Positions 31,004-41,372 of a stretch of 64,000 bases of DNA are shown here, one piece after another. This DNA comes from Ramazzottius varieornatus (lineage: Eukaryota > Tardigrada > Eutardigrada > Parachela > Ramazzottiidae), in contig BDGG01000001.1 in assembly GCA_001949185.1 (NCBI GenBank), positions 402,485 through 466,484 of the forward strand, in the 5' to 3' direction. The translations under genes and the position numbers were made by a program. A model generated the notes under the pieces. It was given only the letters and a program-made list of their open reading frames with translations, was not told the DNA's origin and ran no database searches. The first letter of the stretch is position 1; each line of letters begins with the position of its first letter.

Positions 31004-31387
31004 CCTGTCGCGAGAAGTCCGTGAGAGATGGAGAGATCAATCAGCGCCGCAATTGACGAGGAAATCCACCACGGGAAAGAGTAATGAGCGATCTGTGTTA
31101 GACAAAGTAATATTACGACAAGGTGAGAGCGGGATTGCTTTCCGGAGACGTTTCGGACAGTATGCATGGCGAAACTCGAGTGAAATTTCAAAGCCATTCC
31201 TGGAGTGAAGAAAGTGACGAAACGGGAATTAGACTAACAGATCCGTTTCAGAATTTCATATCCGTAATGGGCCATTGTTTATTCACACATGTACTCATCA
31301 GTGTATCGTGCGAATTAGGGTCCATTACTCCATAGGAAATCGGCCAAAATCAGGGCTGTACAACGGATAAGAACAGCATCATCATGA
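31004..31387. promoter_or_regulatory. upstream region of the nuclear receptor gene
   Basis: No coding region recognised. The promoter is presumably here. An additional upstream exon cannot be excluded. Confidence 0.35.
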
Positions 31388-31909
31388 TAGAGCACCGGGT
31401 GATAAATTCACTCTCCCGGCGCCTACCAATAAGTACGTGGCGAGATTCCAGTTTTACTTTTGCTCTTCGTTTTTCCCCTTTGCCGGAAGAATCAACTTCG
31501 AAGTAACTTTGAATTAGTTCCTTCAAACTACAACTAGCAGCCAGTAGACAGTGTGTCTGCAAAACCATCTGGATTTTTTCCCGTTTTCGCTCGAAATTTC
31601 GTCCTAGCCAGCAAATTATTTTTCAGTCAGTCTCTCGGTTAAGCCAGTGTCTCCAAAGCAGTTACAGCCCGAGTTCAAACATTTCGGCATCTGGCAAATG
31701 TTTCAGATTCGAAAAAAGATTTGTCCAGTGGTCAACAGAAAAACATGAAGTTTGGCCGTTTCAAGTTGATAGGTGGCGCCAATCGAGAAGGTGTTGATTG
31801 GTCCTCTTTGGCGACGTCCTCCCCCAGGTTCAACCAGTTGAAAAAAGGCGAAAGTGACTTTCCCACCTGGTATTCTGAAAGCCGAAATCCCGTGGTGCTC
31901 AAGGTGTCA
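31388..31909. mobile_element. piggyBac-like MITE, diverged copy
   Basis: Aligns along its whole length, in the same orientation, with the element at 40847-41372 (shared blocks TAGCCAGCAAATT, GGCGAAAGTGACTTTCCC, GTGCTCAAGGTGT). The left terminus is degraded (GAGCACC) and the target duplication is no longer recognisable. Confidence 0.78.
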
Positions 31910-31982
31910 CGAAATCAAAGCAAAAACAATTCCAAAACGAAATAAGTTTTCAGCGGGTCTTTTATGTCTATAATTGTCAAAT

Positions 31983-34959
31983 TCACAGATCCAAAAGAAC
32001 CGGATTCGAAGTGTTATTGGGGAACTTTGTGGCTTTCGTCAGACAAAGCCATGTAGAAGGCAGTTCGTGGAGACCCAGGGGAAGACCGCTGCTGTAGGGG
32101 ATGTGCAGCGACTGGTCGGTCCACTGCACCGTTGTTACATACTTCATCGGACTCTACAAAACAGCAAAACAAAATTTCTCTTCGGCGACGACAACTTTTT
32201 TGAGGGTACTAAGACTATTCAGGACGTTAAAATTATCTCGACAAATTATAAACCAAAACTGGACCCTAAGTGAGCAAAATCGACAAGAACGGATTGTTTC
32301 TTCCACGTGGCGCATACTTCCTGTTACCAAAACCAGAAAGGTCGCCACTTGGGAAACCAACCAAATTCCACAACATCATTTTTCCAAGTGGCGCACGCTT
32401 TCGGCCAATATTTCCGAAAACGCGCGCCACTTGGAAAAAGAATCTCGTCAGACCTGTCTGGCGCGTCTTTCAAATGTTGATTATGTTACTATAACTCTTG
32501 CGCTGTGAATTCACGTACCTTTACCGTCACTGTGTGGTCGGGATGGACTTTTAGCAGCTCCATTTGGTGAGTTCGCTGCCATTTCAGGAAGGTCTTCCTC
32601 AGCTCGTCATCTTGCAAGGCCAACTTGAAGCGATGATCTCGCATCAAGTCTCCCGACAGAAACGCGCAACCCAAACCGCTGGTCATCGCCGCGTACAGAA
32701 CGAAAGGATCATCTTGAGACCTATGAAACAACCGTTCATATCACTTTTCGGTTAAGTTATTTCAACCTAAAAATATTTTACGTGTTTTCTGCGAAGAAAA
32801 GATGCACTTTGTCTCGGAGTATTCCCATCTCATAGCTCGGCCATGATAACATGTGCTTTCTTCCTACAACCAGAATCTTCTTCTGTTTCCTCTTCAGAAG
32901 GTGCTCGACAACCACTCGCAACTAAGGAGAATCATAACAAAATTATCAAATTTTTCATATTTTCTCGACTCGTTTTGGGCATTATCTTACTTGTCTGGAT
33001 AGTCTCTTTGGTGCGTCTCTTCCCCCACCACCTCCGCCACCTTGGTGATACGCAACATTTAGCCCGTCGACTATCACATCGAAAGGCTTGTTCTGTTCCA
33101 CGAAGTCCCGATACCGCTGAAGCTCTTGGGGGTTTGTATGGAGGAAGACATCGCTTCCCTCTATCACAGCGTTGATGAAGTTCTTCTGCAACTCCTCAAA
33201 CTCTTGCTTCTTCACCACGATGGCTTCCATGTACTCGTGGCAAGCTTTGCATTCACCTCTGTAACCAGATACGCCAACATACGATCACTTCCTGACCGGA
33301 AACTGACGTAGCACCACGTGATTAGAAACCAGTGTCCGGTCTCGATACGACGCACGACAAAGTACGTTGATTTCTGCTCAAATGGAAACCAAGGTCCCTC
33401 CCACTTTCTTGACGTAAGGTGCGCCACGGTTTCTATCTGAGGGGTTTTATACTCACTTTAGGGTCATCGTCGTGAATTTACCGGTCCATTTATATTCTGG
33501 AAGACTTTCAAAGTAACTCTTCATGTCCTTGACGACTTCCAGTGGTAGATACCACTCTGAGTCGCGGATGCAACTTAACATCTGCTTGACGGCTTCGTAT
33601 CCTACCGCCTTGGCGTACTGGAACCACGCAGCGAAGCCTACAGCTGACGGAGAGAATTGCTGCTCCCTCAGCCTACCCACCAACTTCATGGCTGCTTCAC
33701 AGTCCTTGTTCAGAAAGGCACCGGCCATGGTGAAGCTGACGGCCATTGGACCAGCTCTTCCAGTAAAATCCTTCAAAAATAAGAAAACCGTTCCTGAAAA
33801 ATTCCAAAAATATTTTCCATCGTCACCTCAAGTGACGCACACTGTTATTTCCACCGACTGCACGTGTGCGCCACTGAGGAAAAACGATCCGGTTCAAATC
33901 ATGTGCCGAAGTCTGATACTTGAATTTCTCCCACTGAGAACGTTTTGGTTGGTAAAATTTCGGATATCGATTCACGCAAAAGTTACCATCATTTTTAAGA
34001 GGCTGAAGCAGTCTTTCCACTTGGTAGTTTGGTACAGGCCTGCTATCAAGTTCTCCGCCGTGCCGACATCGTACACATCGCCGGGAAAATGCTTCCTAAT
34101 GCTTTCATACATCTTCAGGATTTTTTCAGCCGAATCTTTGCCGGCCGTACGTCCGAGAAGCTTGATGTACCGTGAAGCAACGGCGATGTTGAAAGGAAGC
34201 TGCTTTGTCTGAAAGTGGTCCAGGATGGAGTCGCCGAGCTTTCTGTAACGGAAACTGCAAGCGAGTGTCATCATAGACCCGTAGAAACTCTGCTTTCTAG
34301 CTGGACCATCATCGTGGAACTCTTTGAAGGTCCTGTCCCATTCTGACAAAGAAAACAAGGAAGAAGACAAATTTATCCGATGGAACTGCCCGATAATTCG
34401 ATTTAAGCCAGGGCCGTTCTGAAGCTACTGGCAAGACCGTGCCACACTTAGTGATCAGGCAGCGCATGACGTAACGGGTTTGATCATGTATGATAGTCCG
34501 AACCGTGACGTCATGCGTTGAATGAAGGAAAAATACGGAAAGAGTTTTTTTCTTACCGTCCGAAGGAACATATCTGTCGGCGTTTCCACACAGCTGAACT
34601 AGGATCGCATGCCACCGTCGGAAGTTAGGCATCATCGAGAGTTCAGTGAGCGGAGATGCGTCGGTTGGAGCGACGATGACATTATCCAAAGGGATATTCT
34701 GCTCGATGTCACGTCTTTGACGGCGATTCTGGTTCGCAGTGCTATTCCGAACAAACATTCGCTGAGGAAAATGCCAATCTTTTACTTGCTTACCCAATGG
34801 CCTGAAATAACGAGACACATGCCATTCAACGTTTCGTAAACGACAAAGGTTGCGAGAACCACTTACTTCCAACTGAGGAGGTTTAGGCGAAGTTGTCGCA
34901 CAAACGAAGAGCACACAAGCGGGCCGATCCGCTGCATACTGACACAGATCACGCAACAT
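31983..34959 (-). CDS. PRORP: mitochondrial RNase P catalytic protein (PRORP/MRPP3)
   Basis: Starts at the ATG at 34959 (MLRDLCQYAADRPACVLFVC). Helical PPR-like repeats follow (about 34640-33480, for example SFYGSMMTLACSFRYRKLGD and AVGYEAVKQMLSCIRDSEWY). Then comes the region around the structural zinc (CHEYMEAIVVKKQEFEELQK), the NYN nuclease domain with KPFDVIVDGLNVAYHQGG (about 33100) and SQDDPFVLYAAMTSGLGCAF, SGDLMRDHRFKLALQDDELR, FLKWQRTHQMELLK (about 32700-32560). The last exon (about 32158-31983) has LHIPYSSGLPLG and STWLCLTKATKF, the HIP...WLCL end that completes the zinc site. The Asp residues for metal binding (VDGLN, SQDDP, SGDLMRD) are present. The enzyme removes 5' leaders from mitochondrial tRNA precursors. 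Introns carry 47-nt hairpin units. Confidence 0.92.
32304..32432 (+). repeat. two hairpin units in a PRORP intron
   Basis: A diverged unit at 32304-32350 (ACGTGGCGCATAC ... GTCGCCACTT) and a better one at 32396-32432 (AAGTGGCGCACGCTTTCGGC, CAATA, then GCGCGCCACTT). The second is shorter, 37-40 nt. Confidence 0.75.
33830..33876 (+). repeat. 47-nt hairpin unit in a PRORP intron
   Basis: AAGTGACGCACACTG ... CACGTGTGCGCCACTGAG, one base off in each arm. Confidence 0.75.
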
Positions 34960-35297
34960 GAAATACTGACTCCATGCGATTCAAGTTTCACGCATACAAG
35001 TCCTATGCGAAAAACCAGGGTCCAAAAGGAGTACACTGTACTGCAGCAGAAGGAAGGAAAACGGGAATCCAACACTGTCGGCTGTCGACTGTCGAGCTAT
35101 TATTAATAAAATAAATTTTGGATCGGATTTTGTCGCTGGATGGATCAAGATTCGAGAATCAACGGGAGCCCACGGCTTGCATGAGTAGGCAAAAGTGAGA
35201 CTATCGATTGATTGTCGATTGACAGCTAGATAATCGGAATTCCATTTCGCAATTCGCAAACTTCTTCCATCCATTTCCTTTCAGTCACATCCGAAGA
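34960..35297. promoter_or_regulatory. 338-bp bidirectional promoter between PRORP and TFB2M
   Basis: The two start codons face away from each other with 338 bp between them. No obvious TATA box suits either gene. The segment includes paired motifs CGGCTGTCGACTGTCGAG and TCGATTGATTGTCGATTGAC. Confidence 0.75.
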
Positions 35298-37598
35298 ATG
35301 CTAAAGACCTTCATCCAGTCCGTCACACGGCAAAGTGGGAGATTTATCAAGCTCGGTTCGCCTCCTCTCGCCGTATGCCCACGATGTGGCTCACAGTCTC
35401 TGTCAGCTTCGACCAAGTCAGCGGCACCGAAGAAGAGCAAGGCCAAATCGCCCGGCCAGATCGCAGCGGTAAGGTTTTGTTCGTTCTTTTCACTCGTGGA
35501 AAAATCAAATTCGTAACCGTACTTCGCTAGTTACTCCGTAGGCGAGGAAGAAGAAGGAGGCGGAATACAAGGTAGAAATAGACAGCCGCATCTCCGAGCT
35601 GGATTTCCCACTTGGCGACTACAACCTACAGATTAGCGGAAGGAATCCCTACCTGACCACTTCTGGCGCTCCCAAAAAGCTCTTCACGTCGACGAGGAAT
35701 TTTCCCGGGGAGATGTACATTGGAAACCATGAATTTGCCAGTGAGTTTTTTCTTTCCAAAGTTTATCCTGAATTTCTTCTTGGTGGAGACTTTTCTTTGC
35801 AGATCGAGTAGCTTCTCTTATGTCCTTCTCTCCTTCCAAACCCCCTCTCATCGTCGAAGGTAACCCTGGTATGGGTCTCCTAACCTACGCCATGTTGGAG
35901 AAAGGTGCGAAGAAAATCCGGGCCTTTGAAGGAAGAGCTATCTTTGTTTACAGACTACAGGTAAAATGACTGTGACATTCTATCTTATACGTTTTCTTGT
36001 GTCATTTCATCATTTCGTGAAGTCGTATCATTTACAGTATGTAAATTTCGTGCCTTCTTAACTCCTGTGCTGCTTCGATGACTTCCTAGGCCATGCAAAA
36101 GCATTATGGATATGACAGGCTCGAACTCGTTTGTCCGTACAATGTTTTCGACTACTTCAAGAAGTCCACAAAGAAACTGGACTTGCAGATTATCGCTGCC
36201 ATGGCCAAAGCCGAAGAGTCCGCCCCCACTGATGCCTCGGCGGATTCACCAGACTTCTCTCCGTCCACTGCTCCCAACAAAGTGGGCTTCAGCCTCGAGG
36301 AGCGCCTTGATCTCATGCTGAACCCTTCAAAAGGAGAGCCTCAAGAATGGTCGGACCCTGTTCCTGCGCTGAAGTTCGTCGGCGTGGTCCCACAACGGTG
36401 CGAAAGCGTCTTCTTGCGAAGGCTGCTGGACAATGTCGCCAAAAGAAAAGGCTTCTGCTCCCTTGGAAGGTAATACACATCCGTGAATTACTTTAACCTC
36501 TTATAATCGGTGAGTTCTGAAAACACCTTCAGAAATGGCGAAACACGAAGTCGATGTATCTGGCAACCACCTGCATACATGTAGGCTTTGTCTGGCGCAG
36601 GGTTCACTGTATGCATGGTCACGTCAGATCTAATTAATGGGGCTTATTTGATCATGTACCTGCATACCACGGACCTTAGAGTTATATAGTGCATGGTCAT
36701 ACGCGGGTAACACAAAATTATCTTCTTCTGGTTTCAGGGCGGAATTCTTCCTGCTGGTGTCTCCACGGACCTACACCATGCTGACCACACAACCTGGACC
36801 AAAGACAAACCTCCAAGTTTTCCGCTGGATGTCCATAGCAGCTCAAACCTTCTTCGATATTACCGCACTGGACACGGCACCTCGATCCTCTCTTCTGCCT
36901 CCAGTCCCAAAGTCCAAAGTCGAAGAAGCAAGCACCCAGTGGACGTTAGTCAGACTGACGGCCAAACCTGATTTACCTGACTTGATCGACTGGACGCTCC
37001 TACCTGAGTTTATCTTCTTCCTCAAACAAGCCATGACGGCACGGTTAAAACCCGTCGTTCAATGGCTGGAAGGGTGAGTCATAAATTTCTTTGATATTTT
37101 CGGCAATGAAACTCGACGTTCATGTTTTCACCAACGGGCGCACTACTTCGGTGTGGGGAGTTAGAATCGTGCGCCACTTGGGAAAATCAGCAGTCAAACT
37201 GGTTTTTAAACTGTCTCTTGAAGTGACGCACGACTGCGGTGTCAATAGCTGAAAGTGTGCTCCACTTGGGAAAAACGTTCTTATCCAGTCTGTTTGTCTA
37301 CGTTTCAATTAACTTCTTTCGAAAGGCGGATATAATCATATTCATGTTGTTCTCTGTTTGAAGGTGGATACCGGGCTACGGGAAGAAATATCTGGATCAA
37401 GGTAACAACATGTACATTCGGACGGGTGACTTGACAGCCCACCAGTGGACAGAGCTGTTTCGTGATATAGTAACTTCTGGTGATTACGCCAGTAGTAATC
37501 TGAAGATTGCTTTTGGTACGAGTGGTCAGTCGTTAGATGTGCTGGACGCTGATGAAGATGAACTAGAAGATGATAAGATCGTTTCGAGTATGGGATGA
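35298..37598 (+). CDS. TFB2M: mitochondrial transcription factor B2 / rRNA dimethyladenosine transferase 2-like
   Basis: Six exons: from 35298 (MLKTFIQSVTRQSGRF, a basic, amphipathic mitochondrial presequence), about 35542, about 35804, about 36092, about 36739 and about 37364 to 37598. After CPRCGSQ, the protein has the methyltransferase fold with PLIVEGNPGMGLLTYAMLEK (motif I region, with GNPGMG instead of a strict GPGxGxLT), ALKFVGVVPQ and FFLLVSPRTYTM. It ends with WIPGYGKKYL and MYIRTGDLTAHQWTELFRDI, the family's C-terminal helices, and an acidic tail (LDADEDELEDD). TFB2M melts mitochondrial promoters with POLRMT; methylase activity is often lost. The SAM-binding loop here looks weakened, in line with a pure transcription factor. 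Confidence 0.85.
37132..37267 (+). repeat. two hairpin units in a TFB2M intron
   Basis: Units at about 37132-37180 (left arm degraded) and 37221-37267 (AAGTGACGCACGACTGC, GTCAATAGCTGAAAGTGTG). Spacing between their starts is about 90 bp. Confidence 0.78.
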
Positions 37599-38000
37599 AT
37601 AGTTTTAGTGTAAAATGTTCCGACTACTGTTTTTCGATGTGGAGCTTGTACCCTCAACGTCAATCGTACTTCCTACTTTCTTGCTTGATTTTTATTTTGT
37701 TCGATTAAAGCTCGCGATGGTCCCCATGACGTATATTTCTCTTAGAAATGATCAGCCTTCTTGGGTATAACCGTTTAACATGAAAAGTGGAGCTGTCATG
37801 TCATATGACGCTGCGTAACCTGCTAGCTGACATGACAAACTACAGAACTGTTACCGAAGCGGCCTCTCTTTCAAGTTTCAATCCTCTCATAGGCTTCATT
37901 CCATTCCCAATATCCCATCTTCCTCTCGTTTCCTTCCGTCAAATCTCGTCTAATCGCTAGGAATCTTACTTGCCTTCTCCTTCTTTGATCCCCGGAAAAC
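37599..38000. promoter_or_regulatory. spacer between TFB2M and RPA2
   Basis: A poly(A)-signal-like GATTAAAG is near 37704. The downstream half is pyrimidine-rich and leads to the RPA2 start. No gene seen. Confidence 0.45.
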
Positions 38001-40255
38001 ATGGCAGGTCGAAGCTTCAACAACTACGGTAGAGGAGGTGGTGGTGGTGGCGACTTCGGAGGTGGGTAACGATAATCAGCTGACGATTCGGCTTGAACCA
38101 GGTCGCTTTCCCATGTGGTGCACGCTTTCAGCTAATAGTAAGCGAAACCTGCGCCACTTGAGATGGTGACTGTCTAAATGTCTAACGTAAATCATCTGTC
38201 CCTTATGCCAACGTTGCCTTTCTTTCCCTTATCTAGGAGGTGGTGGAGGTTTCAATAACACACAGTACGGCGACGGTGGAGGCTACGGTGGCGCAGGAGG
38301 TGGTGGATATGGAGACAACGCTGGATATGGTTTTACTGGTGGAGGAGGCTTCTTGGCTGACGGACAGAATGACAACTCCATGACCCAGGCTGGAGGAGAC
38401 AAGAAGGTTTGGAGCTCGTTTTCAGATACGCTGAAGATTGTATTATCAGAGTGTTTATTCGTAGGGCGCTGGAAGAAGCCCAGAAGTAGTGCCTGTGACG
38501 ATTGCCGAGATCAGACAGAATATGACTGGATCAACTGACGACAGGATGCGCATTGGCAACGTCGAAGTCCATCGAGTGAGTACTTCCTTTCATCTTGTGA
38601 CCTGATTTATCTCCGTTCTTCCCTCTTGTGCTCTGTCAGTTCATCTGTAGAACTCGGAGCGTGCGAGAAGCTAGGAGATAATTCCCGTTGAAATTTTGAA
38701 GCCGTTGGAAAACAATTCCTGTTTTCGGTCAATCAACCAAAAATTCAACTCGCATCAGTCAGCCAGGCTTTATTGTCTATGCTGTATGCCTGACCGTGCG
38801 GCTGACGTCACTAACAGTAGCCTTCAGGCATGCCTGAAGGCTTTCTGACGTCAAGAGCTCGTTTTTGGAAGTCATCGCACCACAGCTTTGTTTCCACAGC
38901 TGCCCGAATCGCAGCAGTTTCCGGTGCAGTTGGAAGCTCTTTTTTAGCTTAATGTAACAGTCGCCCTACGTTCTATAGGTGGTGGTTGTGGGACAAGTAA
39001 AAAGAATCACCCATTCAGCGACGGCAGTAACGTACGAGCTGGATGACAAGACAGGCCAGACGATCGAAGCGAAAATGTGGCTGGATTCCCCGGTAAGAAA
39101 GTACAGTATCATTCATATTTTAATCCTTTCGAGAGAAGCAATGTAACTGTGGTTTGTCTTGCAGGAAGATCTTCAGAATCAGTTGTCCACCGTCGAAGTC
39201 TCCAAATACGTGCGAGTCTTTGGTAGCTTGAAGACGTTTCAGAACACCGTCAACGTGGTCGCCTTCGCCATCATCGAGATCCAGGACATGAACGAAATCT
39301 CCATGCACATCCTCGAAGTCGTGCATTCTCACGCCGTTCTCAGAAAGATGTCCGGAGAGTCGGTAAGTTTTTGAGAGTATGACAACGATAGAAACAAACT
39401 TAACATTGTTGGAATTCTTTTCTGAATTAATCAAGAAATTATTTTATAACTCAAAAATACTGGTTAAAATGATTCTGTTATTTTCAGGGTGGTTCCGCTG
39501 GGGCCAACCAAGCTACAAAGTACCACAACTCGACCACCGTGGTCGGTGGAGTTCAGAGTATGGGTGGTGGAGATGACTACAATAACGGATATGGCGCCAA
39601 TATTCCTCAAGGCTTCAACGCCTGCCAAGCCGCGGTAAGAAGTCCTCGTTTTGGTCCGTACTAACCTATGTCAGTTGTTAGAGTCTTTTCTCCTGTTTAT
39701 AGGTGTTCCAACACATTCTACAAAATAGTGCCGATGAACAAAACGACGGCACCGACGTGAACGAACTGGTCAACCTCATGGCCCGACAGTTTCCGAAGCA
39801 TGAAATCCTGTAAGTGAAACTGAACTGAGTGCTCGGCAGAACATACTCCGAAAAGATCATTTTGCTAAGCGGCGTACGCTTTCGATGATATTGTCTGGAA
39901 ACATGCGCCGATCGGAAATACCGTCTTGCCGAGTTTGATTGTATATCAAAGTGGCGCATGTCCTCAGTGTTATCTGTTGGAGTATTGCGCTACTTGAAAA
40001 CGATCTTGACGAATTTCGTTTCCAAGTGGCGCACTGTTTCAGTGCTGCTGGCTGAGAGCGTGCGCCACTTGGGAAAGGATCTGGACGAGTTTGTTTGCCG
40101 AGCTCCCAGTTTGCAAATTCGGCCGTGTGTTAATCGGATGGAAGTTCTCTGACAGTATGTGCACTTACAGGGGAGCAGTCGACTTGTTGAACCAAGAAGG
40201 TCACATTTTCTCCACCATAACAGATCATCATTTCAAAGCAATGGGTAGCAATTAG
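38001..40255 (+). CDS. RPA2: replication protein A 32-kDa subunit
   Basis: Starts MAGRSFNNYGRGGG at 38001, the Gly/Ser/Tyr-rich N-terminal segment normal for RPA2. Exons follow near 38238-38406, 38470-38580, 38978-39090, 39164-39362, 39487-39635, 39702-39810 and 40169-40255. The central OB fold is clear: PVTIAEIRQN, RMRIGNVEVHRVVVVGQVKR, VTYELDDKTGQTIEAKMWLD, YVRVFGSLKTFQNTVNVVAF, AIIEIQDMNEISMHILEVVH. The C-terminal winged helix ends AVDLLNQEGHIFSTITDHHF before the stop at 40255. RPA binds single-stranded DNA in replication and repair; the winged helix recruits partners. The N-terminal segment would carry the phosphorylation sites. One hairpin unit lies in intron 1 and three in the last intron. 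Confidence 0.95.
38112..38160 (+). repeat. hairpin unit in RPA2 intron 1
   Basis: CATGTGGTGCACGCTTTCAG, CTAATAG, then CCTGCGCCACTT. Confidence 0.75.
38819..38842. repeat. perfect 24-bp palindrome in an RPA2 intron
   Basis: AGCCTTCAGGCA followed by its exact reverse complement, flanked on both sides by CTGACGTCA (CRE-like) motifs within about 30 bp. Confidence 0.7.
39866..40070 (+). repeat. three tandem hairpin units in the last RPA2 intron
   Basis: Units at 39866-39912 (diverged), about 39948-39996 and 40024-40070 (arms AAGTGGCGCAC and GTGCGCCACTT both perfect). Start-to-start distances are about 80 bp. The flank after the third, GGACGAGTTTGTTTGCCGAG, matches that at 23655-23690. Confidence 0.85.
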
Positions 40256-40619
40256 TCTGTTTATGTTGGACTTGTTGTACTCAATTGCACTACTCCTGTC
40301 TCTACCAACTTCAACCAAAATACACGTTGTGATAGCTTCATTTTCCTTCCAGCAGATGTTTTGTACTGTTGATTCATGCCTTTTTATGGACGATAAACCC
40401 TGGTTCCTTCTTTTTGCTCTACCTCGCTGTTCAGTAAAGTTCTTGTCGTCAACTTGCAGTTTGAATTGAAAGATGTATCATCGGTGCGTGTGTTAGTGAC
40501 GGGAATGGCGAAAAAAGTTTTACCGTTACGTATAGTTCTCATTTCAATCAGATCGACCACATTTTTGGCCAGATGCGGTCGCGCAAAGGCGATACGTTTT
40601 CATCGATAGTGCAAACGGT

Positions 40620-40692
40620 GCCCGGCTAGCTCAGTCGGTAGAGCGCGAGACTCTTAATCTCGATGTCGGGGGTTCGAGCCCCCCGTTGGGCG
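40620..40692 (+). tRNA. tRNA-Lys (anticodon CTT)
   Basis: A 73-nt cloverleaf. The acceptor stem GCCCGGC pairs with GTTGGGC (two G-U pairs) and is followed by the G discriminator. The D-arm has TAGCTCAGTCGGTAGAG (A box). The anticodon stem CGAGA/TCTCG closes the loop CTCTTAA, giving anticodon CTT. The T-arm GGGGGTTCGAGCCCCC contains the B box. No intron; no encoded CCA. A run of seven T (about 40695-40701) a few bases downstream is the pol III terminator. Confidence 0.97.
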
Positions 40693-40846
40693 ACTTTTTT
40701 TCTCCAGAACTGAATAATTTTCACTACAGTGTCTGGGAACATAAATAAGACCAAAAGGGCAACGCAGGTTTGAGCGGTCGTCTGAATTGTCGTTAACAAT
40801 TTAGATCGTATTCACACCCTGTATGCCTGGGACTCGCTGTCTTTAA

Positions 40847-41372
40847 CACCTTGAGCACGCGGCGGGAAACTCACTCTCCCGGCACACACTCATTTGTCCG
40901 TAGCGAAGTTCCAGTTTATCTTTTGTTCCCCGTTTTTTCCGTTTCCTCGAACAATCAAACCTTCTTCAAACCAAAGCTAGCGGCTACTGGACACTGGCTT
41001 TGCAAACCTGTCTGGAACTATTCTCCTTTTTAAAGGAATTCCGCCGTAGCCAGCAAATTGCTTTTCAGCAAGGCTCTCAGTTAGTCCAGAGTCACCAAAA
41101 TAATTGCTGCGCGAGTCCAAACATTTTAGTATCTTGCGACAGTTTCAGTTTCGTGAAAAGATCTGCCCAGTGGTCATGAAAGAATCACGAAGCCTGGCCG
41201 TTTTGAGTTGGCAGGTGGTGCAGGTGGCGCACTTCCCAAATTTTGACCAATCAACGAGGTGGTAATTGGTTTAATTTGGCACCGCCCCCAAGTTTTAACC
41301 AGTTAAAATAAGGCGAAAGTGACTTTCCCGCATCGTATTCTGAAAGCACAAAATCGCGTAGTGCTCAAGGTG
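40847..41372. mobile_element. 526-bp piggyBac-like MITE with TTAA target duplication
   Basis: TTAA is followed directly by CACCTTGAGCAC, and the far end reads GTGCTCAAGGTG followed by TTAA: a perfect 12-bp terminal inverted repeat with a 4-bp TTAA duplication, the target of piggyBac-class elements. No transposase frame. A diverged copy is at 31388-31909. Confidence 0.9.

Noticed and set aside
34981-35274. 97-codon minus-strand frame upstream of PRORP
   Set aside because: No similarity, and it would occupy the short promoter between two conserved genes; considered chance.
41221-41240. GGTGGCGCACTTCCC, resembling a hairpin arm
   Set aside because: Lies in the piggyBac-like MITE, whose other copy has GGTGGCGCCAATCG at the same place; no right arm follows.
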